Assembly (NCBI GenBank): GCA_033961575.1
Contig: CM066732.1
Coordinates: 72,826,687 to 72,890,686 of the forward strand
DNA from: Aselliscus stoliczkanus
Lineage: Eukaryota; Chordata; Mammalia; Chiroptera; Hipposideridae
Length of the DNA stretch: 64,000 bases
Direction: 5' to 3'
Under the pieces are notes generated by a model. That model saw only the letters and a list, made by a program, of their open reading frames with translations. It made no database searches and had not been told where the DNA came from. The position numbers were made by a program, and so were the translations under genes. Positions 37,066 through 46,629 of this stretch are shown in pieces (the stretch's first letter is position 1; the number at the start of each line of letters is the position of its first letter).

Positions 37066-37130
37066 ATGAAATAAGATAAAGAAAAATCATGGAAGATTTT
37101 TCCAAATAGTGGCTGGAGAACACTGGTCTT

Positions 37131-37145
37131 TAAAATACATTTATA
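37131..37145. repeat. TSD half 1 partner: flank of the 5' end of half-L1 copy B
   Basis: TAAAATACATTTATA, the exact reverse complement of 30842-30856 over all 15 bases, with mismatches on both sides. It abuts the element start. Confidence 0.9.
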
Positions 37146-37156
37146 GGACTTCCGGT

Positions 37157-37165
37157 AAAATGGCG
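37157..37165 (+). promoter_or_regulatory. YY1-like motif at the 5' end of copy B
   Basis: AAAATGGCG about 12 bases after the element start, as in copy A. Likely part of the internal L1-type promoter. Confidence 0.55.
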
Positions 37166-37852
37166 CAATAGACAGATGCTGTGCTAACTGCCTCCCAGGA
37201 TCACACCAAAATTACAAGCAAATTATACAGCATTCAACCCCGGAGGTCCCTGGAACACTGGAGGAACAGAACCACTAAATGAAGAACTTAAAGAGGAAGC
37301 CGCATTGGGTCTGGTAGGACAGGTGGAGACGAGAGAGGGCAAACCCCGTGAGGGAGGTCCCAGCTGTGGAGAGGCTTCTCCGGTTGGGGGAGAGACCCTC
37401 TGGCCGCACCCCAAGCTCACCAGCCAGAGCTCCTTTGCCGGGAAGAGAAGTTCTAAGATAGCTGGCAGTAAATTAGTAAGGACTCTCTTTGCTCAGCTCG
37501 GTGAGGCTAAGAGCGGCTGGAGAATCAGTGGGGCCGGTGCCTGGGCTTGCTCGCTGGTGAGCACTTACCTGGTTCCTGGTGGAGGGAGTGGCTGTGTGAG
37601 CCGGCAGCCTGCGGGGACGGACTGAACTGAGCACCTTTGGTGCAACGGCTGGAGGTTTTTAGACTATTGTTCCCGTGGTGCGGAGCTTGCACGCAAGTGG
37701 TGTAGGGAGGACGCCATTTTGTCAGGCTTGAGCCCTCCCACGAAGGATCAGGTCCGAGACCTAATTGGTCTGGTGAAATTGGTGCAGAAGTGCGTGTGTG
37801 CGTGCATGTGCACCTGCGGCCTTGGATCCCCACCCTCCGCCCAGCTTATATT

Positions 37853-38073
37853 GAGTTGCCAGGGAAACGCAGGGTGGGTGCCCTCCGGCTCCAACGGCTG
37901 CTCACTGAGACCCGGGAGTGCACGAGCCGCCTCGGGTCTCTGCTCTCCACACTCCGCTTGCAGAGTTGCCAGGGAAACGCCTAGTGGGAGTGCTCCAGCT
38001 CCAACAGGCTGCTCACTGAGACACGGGAGCACGCAAGCCACCTCGGGTCTCTGCTCTCCGCACTCCGCTTGCA
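37853..38073 (+). repeat. Two 110-bp tandem monomers in the 5'UTR of copy B
   Basis: Unit 1 (37853-37962) and unit 2 (37963-38073) both begin GAGTTGCCAGGGAAACGC and share GGCTGCTCACTGAGAC and CTCGGGTCTCTGCTCTCC. A third unit starts at 38074 but diverges after GAGTTGCCAGG. The sequence before 37853 resembles the end of another unit. The units are GC-rich. Confidence 0.8.
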
Positions 38074-38260
38074 GAGTTGCCAGGCTGCTGATTGGTTGTC
38101 GGGCTGCTCGGCCTGGTCTGCGAGTGGCTGATTGGGACAGGCTGAGACTGGGAGTTTTCCTGGGAGTGTTGGGCCGTGAGCTGTGTGCCTGCGTGATCCA
38201 GCCAGGGCTCTCCTGGTGATCTATCTAATACATCAAAGCAATCCCAGAGCAACAGCCAGA

Positions 38261-39124
38261 ATGGGGAAACAAAGAAACATGTCACAAGTAAAAGATCAGA
38301 AGAAACCTCCAGAAATGGAACCAAATGAAACAGAGGGATCCAACCTTTCAGAGACACAGTTTAGAACACTGATGATAAGAATGTTTAAGGAACTTAGCGA
38401 GGACATAAAGAAGGATAGGGAAACCATGAAAAACAACCTGTTAGAACTAAAGAACACAATAACTGAAATGAAGAACACACTCGAAGGAATTGCCAGTAGA
38501 GTAGAGGAGCGGATCAGCGATTTGGAAGATAAAACAGCAGAACTCACCCAGTTGGCACAGCAAAAAGACCAAAGAATAAAAAACAATGAAAATAGTTTAA
38601 GAGCCCTATGGGACAAGGTGATGCGCAACCACCTTCGAATCATAGGGATACCAGAAGGAGAAGAGAAGAAGCAAGGGGTCGAGAATGTATTTGAAAAAAT
38701 AATAACTGAAAACTTCCCTACCCTGGTGAAGGAAGTCAACATACATGCCCAGGAAGTGCAGAGGGTTCCAAACAAGCTGAACCCAAACAGGTCCACACCA
38801 AGACACATCATAGTGAAAATGGCAAAGGTTAAAGACAGAGACAGAATCCTAGAGGCTGCAAGAGAAAGACAGCAGGTTACATACAAAGAAACTCCTGTTA
38901 GACTAACAGCTGACTTGTCTACAGAAACTCTGCAGGCCAGAAGGGAGTGGCAGGAGATACTCAAAGTGACACAAAATAAAGGCCTACAACCAAGATTGCT
39001 CTACCCAGCACGGCTATCACTTAAAATTGAAGGAGAAATAAAGAGCTTCTCAGAAAAGAATAAGCTTGAGGAATTCATTACCACCAAGCCAGCATTGCAA
39101 GAAATGTTAAAAGGGCTTTTTTAA
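38261..39124 (+). CDS. L1-type ORF1 protein, intact, copy B
   Basis: 287 residues from the ATG at 38261 (MGKQRNMSQ) to TAA at 39122-39124. Same family and domain order as copy A: coiled coil, RRM-like domain (HLRIIGIPE, STPRHIIVKMAK) and C-terminal domain (LTADLSTETLQARREW). It differs by a 9-nt in-frame deletion that removes residues DEA of the coiled coil (82-84 in copy A) and by about three substitutions (R for K40, A for T79, I for M151). The upstream open frame (to 38183) begins with GTG and is not counted. The near absence of changes and of stops points to recent insertion. Whether it is translated is unknown, but an ORF1 kept open in both copies suggests use until recently. Confidence 0.9.
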   Translation: MGKQRNMSQVKDQKKPPEMEPNETEGSNLSETQFRTLMIRMFKELSEDIKKDRETMKNNLLELKNTITEMKNTLEGIASRVEERISDLEDKTAELTQLAQQKDQRIKNNENSLRALWDKVMRNHLRIIGIPEGEEKKQGVENVFEKIITENFPTLVKEVNIHAQEVQRVPNKLNPNRSTPRHIIVKMAKVKDRDRILEAARERQQVTYKETPVRLTADLSTETLQARREWQEILKVTQNKGLQPRLLYPARLSLKIEGEIKSFSEKNKLEEFITTKPALQEMLKGLF

Positions 39125-39160
39125 ACAAAAGAAAGGGGTAAACAAGCTAACCCAGAGAGA

Positions 39161-39190
39161 CAATTTAAGAAGATTGAAGTCATATCAAGC
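39161..39190 (+). pseudogene. Relict ORF2 endonuclease codons in copy B
   Basis: Encodes QFKKIEVISS, homologous to part of the ORF2 endonuclease of L1 element 2 (antisense near 15400-15435). Same scrap as in copy A. Confidence 0.7.
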
Positions 39191-39199
39191 AGATATAAA

Positions 39200-39605
39200 G
39201 GAAAAACTGATGGTTGCTGGCTGGGAGGGAGTGGGGAAGAGGGAGAGGGGGAAGGTTTTGGACAGTGTATGTGGGACTACAATGTTGCCGCAGGGATATG
39301 GGGGCAGTTCTGGGAATGTAATTGATAATGTTGTGAAGAGGCTATTATGTTGCGAGAAATAAGTCAGTCGGAGAAGGACAAGTACCATGTGATCTCACTT
39401 GTGTGTGGAGTCTGAAGAGCCGAGTGAACGATCAAAGTAAACAGACTCGTAGATGTAGAGGAAAAACTGAGGGTGGCTAGTTGGGAGGCGGATGGGAATG
39501 GGCGGGAAGGGGAAGGGATTAGACAGCATAAATAGACAACTACAATATTGCCACAGGGATATGAAACACAGTTCGGGGAATATAATAATCTTGTAAAAAT
39601 TTTGT
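39200..39605 (+). repeat. Duplicated 3' module in copy B
   Basis: Two diverged direct copies, about 39200-39340 and 39457-39605. Each has GGAAAAACTGA, a G-rich block (GCTGGGAGG / AGTTGGGAGG), GACAGYRTA, ACTACAATRTTGCC and RCAGGGATATG, and ends in ..GGGAATRTAAT. The last ORF2 codons lie between them. Copy A has the same structure at about 31595-31441 and 31340-31195. Confidence 0.75.
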
Positions 39606-39919
39606 GGCGTGTCAGATAGTCACATGTCTTGTTAGGGAGACCACTTCATGGATGGAGTAGAGGTTTGATCACTGCACTGTACACCTGAAGCTGATGTTGT
39701 ATAGTATTGTATGCCAACTGCAACTGAAGATGTGGATGGTCACGGGATGCGGAGTATACTGTGGAGGGGAGTCAGGGGAGTTGTGATGGATATGTATGAT
39801 ATTGGGGGGGAGTGGGGTGGCGAACTGGGGGTGGGGGGTTTTTTACTTTGGGGGGTAAAGAGTATAACTATTGCATTGTGTTGTACACCTGAAACTAATA
39901 AAAAATAAATAAATAAATA

Positions 39920-39931
39920 AGTAGGAATTGA
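39920..39931. repeat. TSD half 2 partner: flank of the 3' end of half-L1 copy B
   Basis: AGTAGGAATTGA, exact reverse complement of 33645-33656. Confidence 0.9.
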
Positions 39932-41387
39932 TCTTCTGTTTATCTTTAAAGTAATCTATTGTATAATAATAGTGATAATAATAGCTAATATTTATGTAAC
40001 ACTGTGTGCTAGGTAACATGCTGATTACTTGTATTTACATGGCTGAAATTGTTGACACTTTTTTATGTCATTCTTTGTGATCAGCAAGATATCTTAGAAA
40101 TAATCAGCCAAGCTAAAACATACACAAGGTGTAACATATAGAAAAAATATATATAACTCAATGGGAATTATACCTCGTAAGGTTTCTACCCACGATATTG
40201 AACTCATTAGCATCATGTTTTAATTTTAACCAATGATGCTAACTGATCCATAGGTCATTAAGATCCTCAGATTTAAATACACAGAATCATAGACATACCA
40301 TGAAATATATATGCAAACTAGGATCTCAATATCTCACTGTGTTTTATGCTCTATGAAAGCACCTTTTCAGATAGAGTTTTAATATCTGAAACAAACCAAG
40401 ACGTAACAATTTTTTATGTGCATCTAGCTGTATAACCAATGATTTGAAAATCCATGGCAAGTGATTAACTTCTTATACAAATCAGAAACCTTACTTAGGT
40501 CAGCACAGTTCTGAGAGTTTTCCACTTCACTTGCCTTGCACCTCAGCACTTTATTAAAATTTATGGGCTTATTTGCCCTAGAAGTTTAGGTTCAGTACTT
40601 GCAATAAACTTTTAGGGTAATGCCCTTTTTGTAAGTCTCACATATTCCACACTCTAACCACACATTTGAACCACAGAGCAGTTGCTTCTTGATTGCAACC
40701 AGGAACTAATACTAACAAAAATGAGAAAATGTTTACACACAAGTAGGTTTAAAGGCAAATGGACCACAAGTCTCTGGGTATTATATTTAGTTCACATTTA
40801 CATACATTTGCAATACAAATAAGTACATTGTTTTTTGTTTAAAACAAGTAATGTAAAAACTGAAAATGAACAAGAAAATCCAAATGTTGAGAAATTATAA
40901 CTGCACCATTTATTTTCAAATATAAATTGTCATGGTGAAAAGTTCCAGTATCAGCCCTCCTTCACCACCTCCACTGAGATCAAATTTGGACCAAGTCATC
41001 TCTTTCAATGCTGCAGAGAAGGACTCAATTATATGATCAGTATTATGCAAGGAACTAATATGTGAGAGAATTTGTATAGTTTATCATCTTCAGCAATAAT
41101 TCAGATTTCTCAAGAGTTCTTGCTTCAGGACTGGTTTCAATATACCCATTTAACCTTTTATCACTTTTGAGCAATTAATCATAATTATTTCTTTTCATTT
41201 TACATCTTTTCCCTATTTTTTCTTTTTCTAAGATAGGGGTGCAAATAAGTAAAGAAGTGGTCAAACGTAAATAACAGTGAAAGGAGGATAAAAAAAATGC
41301 TTTTCTAACTTGAAAACAATTATGTCTGAATTATTGTTGTTATACTGTATTCCTTTTGATATTTAGGGCAAAATATATATATAATCA
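39932..41387. other. Unique intergenic DNA
   Basis: No gene or repeat recognised. Confidence 0.4.
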
Positions 41388-41770
41388 GTCCAGCCGAGTG
41401 CACACTGGTTAGGAGTTGGCTTGGGATGCCAGCTCTGAGCAGCAGGGCCCCGGTTCAGATCCCACATATGAGGGCCAGTGACACTGCCCTCTACAGCTAA
41501 AATGGTGAAAAACGGCTTGACCTGGAGCTGGGTTGCTGTGAATCACCTGCAACGGCGTAGGCCACAGTAGGGCTGGCTGGCAGCTGGCGTATGATTTCGT
41601 GAGCTGCTGTGAGTCACCGTGAGCAGCCGTCCAATGGCTGGTGAGTGACTGCCTCACCCGGGAAACACACAATGATAATACCAACATGGGCCAGTGAAGC
41701 GACATCCTCCACAACTAGACTGAAGAACACCAGGACAGCAACTTGTCTGTTCCCCTCCCACAAATCCCCA
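41388..41770 (+). mobile_element. tRNA-derived SINE, long form, diverged
   Basis: Sense copy with a decayed head (CCAGCCGAGTGCACACTGGTT), box B GGTTCAGATCCCACATATGA, GACACTGCCCTCTACAGCTAA and then the same extra body as the copy at 28.2-28.6 kb, ending GACTGAAGAACACCAGGACAG, CTTGTCTGTTCCCCTCC and CCCCAATA. It runs into a (TA)n tract at 41776-41806. No clear TSD. Confidence 0.85.
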
Positions 41771-41809
41771 ATATATATTTATTTTATATATATATATATA
41801 TATATCTCA

Positions 41810-42565
41810 CATATACTAAAATATAAAGAATGTTGCCTAAGGATCGGAATGTGCTCAAATCCCATTCTTACATATTAGTGATCAAAAAAAGCCATTGAAA
41901 TAGATTAGGTAGCAGGATGTCATATAAAAATTTTACTTAGAGGTTACTTTGACATTGGGATCAATATGATCTTCAATCCATTACTTGCCTCAGGCTTTTG
42001 TTATTACTTACAAAGCAGTAAATGTCACTGTCAGACATTTAACAGCTTTCCTTAGTGGACATCTTGGATTTGAAAACTTGTATTTTAGTTTTTAACCCGT
42101 ATTTAGACTTTCTATTCACTTCTACTTGTAAAAATTTCAGATAAAGCTTCTAGTTTTAAGGAATACTATGCCATCTTTGAGACCGTAATTAATGGCTTGC
42201 TTATGTATAGTTATATTACTGCAATGTTTTAGGAGTATATAAAGGAATTATAATAGTTTTTCTGGAACACCCTACTGCTCCATGTGATAGGGATGAAAGG
42301 TAAGTGTTTTGTCTGACAAGAATACTAATTTTCACTTAATATACATAACATTTTCCCCATTAGTAAAATTCATTCAATCATACAAATATTTACTGAGCCC
42401 CTATGATGTGTCACAGCAGTTGTAGGCTCTATAAAACTACAATGTACTTTAAATATGTTACTTATAAAAACCTATTTTCATTTGAAAGCCCTATTTAATA
42501 GTAACTGTTCTTCAGCTATTAGTGCCATCTGTAGATGTTCACAACTTATAAGTGTTACAATCATC
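41810..42565. other. Unique intergenic DNA
   Basis: A short stretch at 42368-42420 (ATTCAATCATACAAATATTT, ACTGAGCCCCTATGATGTG) is an old dispersed-repeat motif. Nothing else seen. Confidence 0.4.
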
Positions 42566-42568
42566 TAC

Positions 42569-43200
42569 TGTGTCGCATTCCTGCACGACAGAGCAGATGG
42601 GAGTGGAGAAGGGATGGCGAAGAGTTAAGAAAGAAAGAGACAAGATATAAAAGAGAAAAACGTAGCTGAGCCAGGGGACTTCAGCCTCATGGACTGGAGC
42701 CCCGATTGGGCCTGATTAGGCCTGACCGTTCCCTTTATTATCTTACGCATAAGCAAGGGTCAATGTAGCTTCGGTGGTCTGTGAGTCTCACACCCAAGAA
42801 TTAACCTCCAGGCCTAATTTCCCAAGCCTGCAAACTGACATTACTGGAGATCCCCTGAGGTTATTGTCATGCACCTCTTAAGAGACAGAAGCTTCTTCTG
42901 CCAAGGCTTACTGGTAAGAATGCAGGGAGGACAGGTATTATCATATCAATAGGTCATTTCACAGGCAGGCTGCCAGAACCTGAAGCAAGGGGTTTATGCC
43001 CCTTTTTTCCTCTCCCTGATTTCTCCCATGGCACTCACTGGCACCCACGGGCACCCACTGGCACCCACTGGCACCCACGGGCACCCACTGGCACCCACGT
43101 GACCGTGTCTGGCTTGGGTTGTTCCTCTGGTGGGATCTTACCTGTCATTGACTAACCGGCCATCCTTTGGTGCCAAACAGCGATATATACAGTAAGCATA
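42569..43200 (-). mobile_element. Probable ERV LTR with internal remnant (class II-like)
   Basis: On the minus strand a poly(A) signal AATAAA (42739-42734) is followed by a pyrimidine-rich U5-like end finishing AGGAATGCGACA near 42569. On the far side, reading toward the LTR, a purine tract GAGAGGAAAAAAGGGG (about 43013-42998) looks like a polypurine tract, and TTTGGCACCAAAGGATGG near 43180 could be a leader. No gag, pol or env frame is seen. Short, degenerate and inactive. Class assignment is tentative. Confidence 0.45.
43026..43098. repeat. 10-bp tandem minisatellite, unit GGCACCCAC[T/G]
   Basis: About seven units (GGCACTCACT, GGCACCCACG, GGCACCCACT and so on) in perfect phase. Confidence 0.9.
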
Positions 43201-46080
43201 ATATTAAAGTTATGATCTGTCTTTATGGAGAGGTGCATGGGGGCAGACAGGCAGGTTATAATGTGACACTACTGGATGTGGAAATGACTTTTCACTTTCA
43301 AAAGTCAGAGAGAACTCTACTATTTTAAAGAAAATTCTTGCTTTGCTTTTCCTATTTCATGTAATGAACCCAATATGATTCAGAACAATGTTTGCAGTAA
43401 TTATATGGAAATTCCCCAGAAACTTCTCCAACTTTCTGTCGTTTTAATAGCAGTTTAGCAACTCTGTAGGAAGCCCCTATAAGGGAAATAAAAGATGGTA
43501 CCTAGAAAGCCCATTTACAAATGAGGAAGTGGTGGTTACTTATCCTGGACTCAGGTTCAAATCGGAAAGACAGGACAGGCTTCTGAGTCAAAGCCTATTG
43601 TTAAAGCTGTAAAAAGGTAATGACTTCTTTTCCAGAATGTTTTTCAGATTATTGATTGATCCCAAGGTCATGTAATAATTTTTTGGAATTTCCCTTTATC
43701 TTTGTGCCAACAGCAATTGTTATTTGTCACCAGCCTTGGGAAGGCATTAAGAGGTTAGAAAGGGGATATGCGGATGTTGTAAGTGAACTGCAAGAATACT
43801 AATTATATAATTGTGTGTGTGTGTATTAACTAATCAAGTATCAACATTCTAACAAAAAGCTAAAGAGTTTATAATAAATCATATTATATCATATTAAATA
43901 TAAATCATACAAGAATAAATTTAGAGAGCTGCTTGATTTTTTTTATCCAAGACCATTCAAAATTATTTTCAAAAGTCATTATTAAGATTTGATGCTTTCT
44001 GCCTTTCTCTTTCAGTCACCCAAGGGAAGATGACACAATATTTTATTATTAATATTAAATACTACCTTTAGGGACACAGAGGTGGAAGGTAAGAAAGAAT
44101 CTAGCTGAAGAGGAATATGACTTATCAGTTCATGTATGTAACACTTGCCTCATTGTGTAAAATTCACTCAATTCAACAAATATTTCTTGAACCCCTACTA
44201 TGTGGCAGATACAGCTCTAAATAGTAGATGTTATCAGTGAACAAAACTGACAAACTACTTACCCTCATCCTGCTTATAGTTCCTTCACAGGGTTGTGTAG
44301 TAACTGAGATGTGAGTATATTTGACATAGTGCTTGGCATATAAAAACTATATAAAATGAAGATTATTTTTAATAGAAAATAGGACAAATGGCAACATTCC
44401 AGGTAGAACTAAATTTAATCATCGTTTGTCATTATTATGATGAATATTGTAAAAATGAAGGATTTAGATTGATACATTCTAAGTCACAACATGACTAAGT
44501 ATATCCTTAGAGTCAGTTGTAAAATGACATTAATCTAACAGTTGATATTCTGATTTTCACAGCAATATTCTACAGTGAATATTAACTTAATCTTAGCATA
44601 ATTTACAAAATTTAAGTATTAGCTCTGTTACAGCTGGCTTTTTTCCAATTTTAAATAATGCTGAGATCTCATCCCAAGAGTATGCACTCTTTCCTGAGAG
44701 AAGACACACATTTGATGAAAACATTCTATGAAATATTTTTAAATGCTTAAAAAAAGAAAAGTTTAGCAATACAATTTTCCATTATTAAAAAATGCCTCCA
44801 ACTTTTAAGTAATGCTTTCATTTTTGCTGAAAATGAGACTCAGCTGAAAATCAGGTATTCAATTGCCATTTGATCTTTAGAAATGGAAGATATCCAACAA
44901 CTTGTAGGATTGTAAAGTGTTCCTTTTTTTTAAAAGTTTAATACTTTAAATAATAACCACTTTACTTTGTATTAAAATCCTTAGCAATGTAACAAAATAT
45001 TATTCTTTATTGTTAAGTAAGCACTTACTGGGAATACAAAGATCAGAAAGTGAATCATAGTTGAGAGAGTCATGAGATTAGTAACATTACCAAACAAAAA
45101 GAAAAGGAGCCTGATAGAATTTAAACACTTTTTTTTCTAATGCTTGGAATAGTACAACTGTAATGTAGTCAGAATACAGGCAATAAACACATACAGAGAA
45201 AATCCGCATTAAAATTTTAAATGCCTTATAATATTAAGTATCAAGGAAAGGCGTTCTTCATCAAATGTATGGTGGTGACCTTATGAAATTAGCACTGGTA
45301 CTGTTAGTGGTGGGAAATTTCCTTCAAATGTTCTTTTGAATGGATATTCCTCTCCATTATGAGGCAATCTAATATGACAAAACTGATCATAAGAATTGAG
45401 ATCTTCTATTTGTGTGTACTGTTCTTTTTGACTTCCAAATGATACTTTTCTCAAAGACCTCTTCATCTTTCTCTAAGTGAGTTTAAGTTTGTCTTAAAAT
45501 ATCTCAACTCATTATAAAAAATCCAGGATGACTCTGAGCTTTGTGTTAAGGGCAGTGTCTTGGATTGTGGTGCCCAGGTTTCTAGACTTAGCCAATGGTA
45601 GGTGCTTTTGTTTATTTGTCAGAATCATTGCAAACCTACAGAACATTACCAGACAATCAGTGAGCCCTATGATGATTCAAAATGCATAAATGTGACACAT
45701 TTAAGACAAAACAGTTGCATTCTTTTTTTTCATACCCAAACCCATTTTACAAAGACCATTTTGTAGTAAGTTGCAATGTCTCATTAATCTCATTCTATAG
45801 ATGGAAAAAAGGAGGAGAGAATTGTCTGTTTGCCTTTTTACTGTCTTCGGGTTGATCTAATGCTTTGCGATTTGTCTAACAGAATCACTTTAGCCATTTC
45901 AAATGGAGTGTAATCTCTCAGACTCCTGTGAACAAGTACAGGCTGTGGTTAATGAAACGTTCTTCAAGGTAATTAGAGGGATCTTGCAAACTTCTTCAGG
46001 GGAAGCTAAAACAAAGTGTCGTTTTGGAAAGATATGGTATTATATCCAAGACTCTGAGGTGTTTTCTCTATGATACCACA
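43201..46080. other. Unique intergenic DNA
   Basis: AT-rich with no gene. At 44165-44330 there is an old repeat motif (ATTCAACAAATATTTCTTGA, CCCCTACTATGTGGCAG, AGTGAACAAAACTGACAA). Family not named. Confidence 0.4.
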
Positions 46081-46090
46081 GTGAGGGATA

Positions 46091-46619
46091 AAATAACCCT
46101 GAGGGTGTTGAAGCAGGGCCCCACTGACACCCCCATAGTAGAGGCCTCTCCTCTCTGTGTCCCTGACCTCACCTTTCCTTGACCTACCTATACCTTATCA
46201 ATAGATCAACCCCCTGCACTAGAGCCACCCAGTTCCCTGTTTTAGAAAATTACCCGGAAATTTATGATTAATACCTTTAGGCTTATTGATCACAATCCCA
46301 GTGGTCTACCAGGCAAATTCCATCCTTGTTCCTGGGTTGCTGACTCCACCATAGAATCACGTGGCCACAGGGAAGGCTCTATGCAGACCCCCTGGAACCA
46401 TCACGTGGCCTCTGGAGGAATGCCCAGATTTTCCCTTAAAAACCCCAAGCTGGTCTGAGAATGGTAAGGCAGTTTTTGGAGGTGTTAACCTGCTGCCTTC
46501 TCAGACCACCGGTGCTCTAATAATAAACGCTTGTTCTATGACCCAACTCCTATGTCGGTCTATTGGCTGAACTGCACAGGCAGCACGAGCCCCGGACTCC
46601 TTTGGCCTCTAGTTTCAGT
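46091..46619 (+). mobile_element. ERV LTR (gammaretrovirus-like), probably solo
   Basis: LTR-like order: a C-rich U3, a TATA-like TTAAAAACCCC near 46436-46446, poly(A) signal AATAAA at 46522-46527, TTGGCTGAACTGCACAGGCA and a short U5 ending TTTCA. The 10-base GTGAGGGATA occurs on both sides (46081-46090 and 46620-46629), longer than the 4-6 bp expected for a retroviral TSD. No retroviral genes adjacent. Confidence 0.6.
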
Positions 46620-46629
46620 GTGAGGGATA

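Larger units (their letters stand above)
33657..37130. other. Spacer between the half-L1 copies, apparently inverted
   Basis: 3.47 kb with no gene. 33657-35600 is AT-rich unique DNA. An LTR, an L2 and an old L1 3' fragment follow and are listed separately. The crossed TSDs on its two sides indicate that this block has been flipped relative to the state in which the two elements inserted. Confidence 0.75.
37146..39919 (+). mobile_element. Half-L1 (HAL1-like) retroelement, copy B
   Basis: A 2.77 kb mirror of copy A, in sense. Order: GGACTTCCGGTAAAATGGCG start, 5'UTR with tandem monomers (37853-38073), ORF1 (38261-39124), ORF2 endonuclease scrap (39161-39190), 3' module copy 1 (about 39200-39340), last ORF2 codons (about 39350-39410, reading EISQSEKDKYHVISLVCG), 3' module copy 2 (about 39457-39605), 3'UTR and an (AAAT)n tail to 39919. 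It lacks all of the reverse transcriptase. Head-to-head arrangement with copy A; the flanks do not form a direct TSD with each other but pair crosswise with those of copy A. Confidence 0.9.

Noticed and set aside
41806..41822. CACATATACTAAAATA, reminiscent of the U6 snRNA 5' region
   Set aside because: Only about 15 bases match, and no other part of U6 follows.
43026..43098. Regular short repeats considered as a CRISPR array
   Set aside because: Units are 10 bp and directly adjacent, without spacers, in a mammalian genome. A minisatellite.
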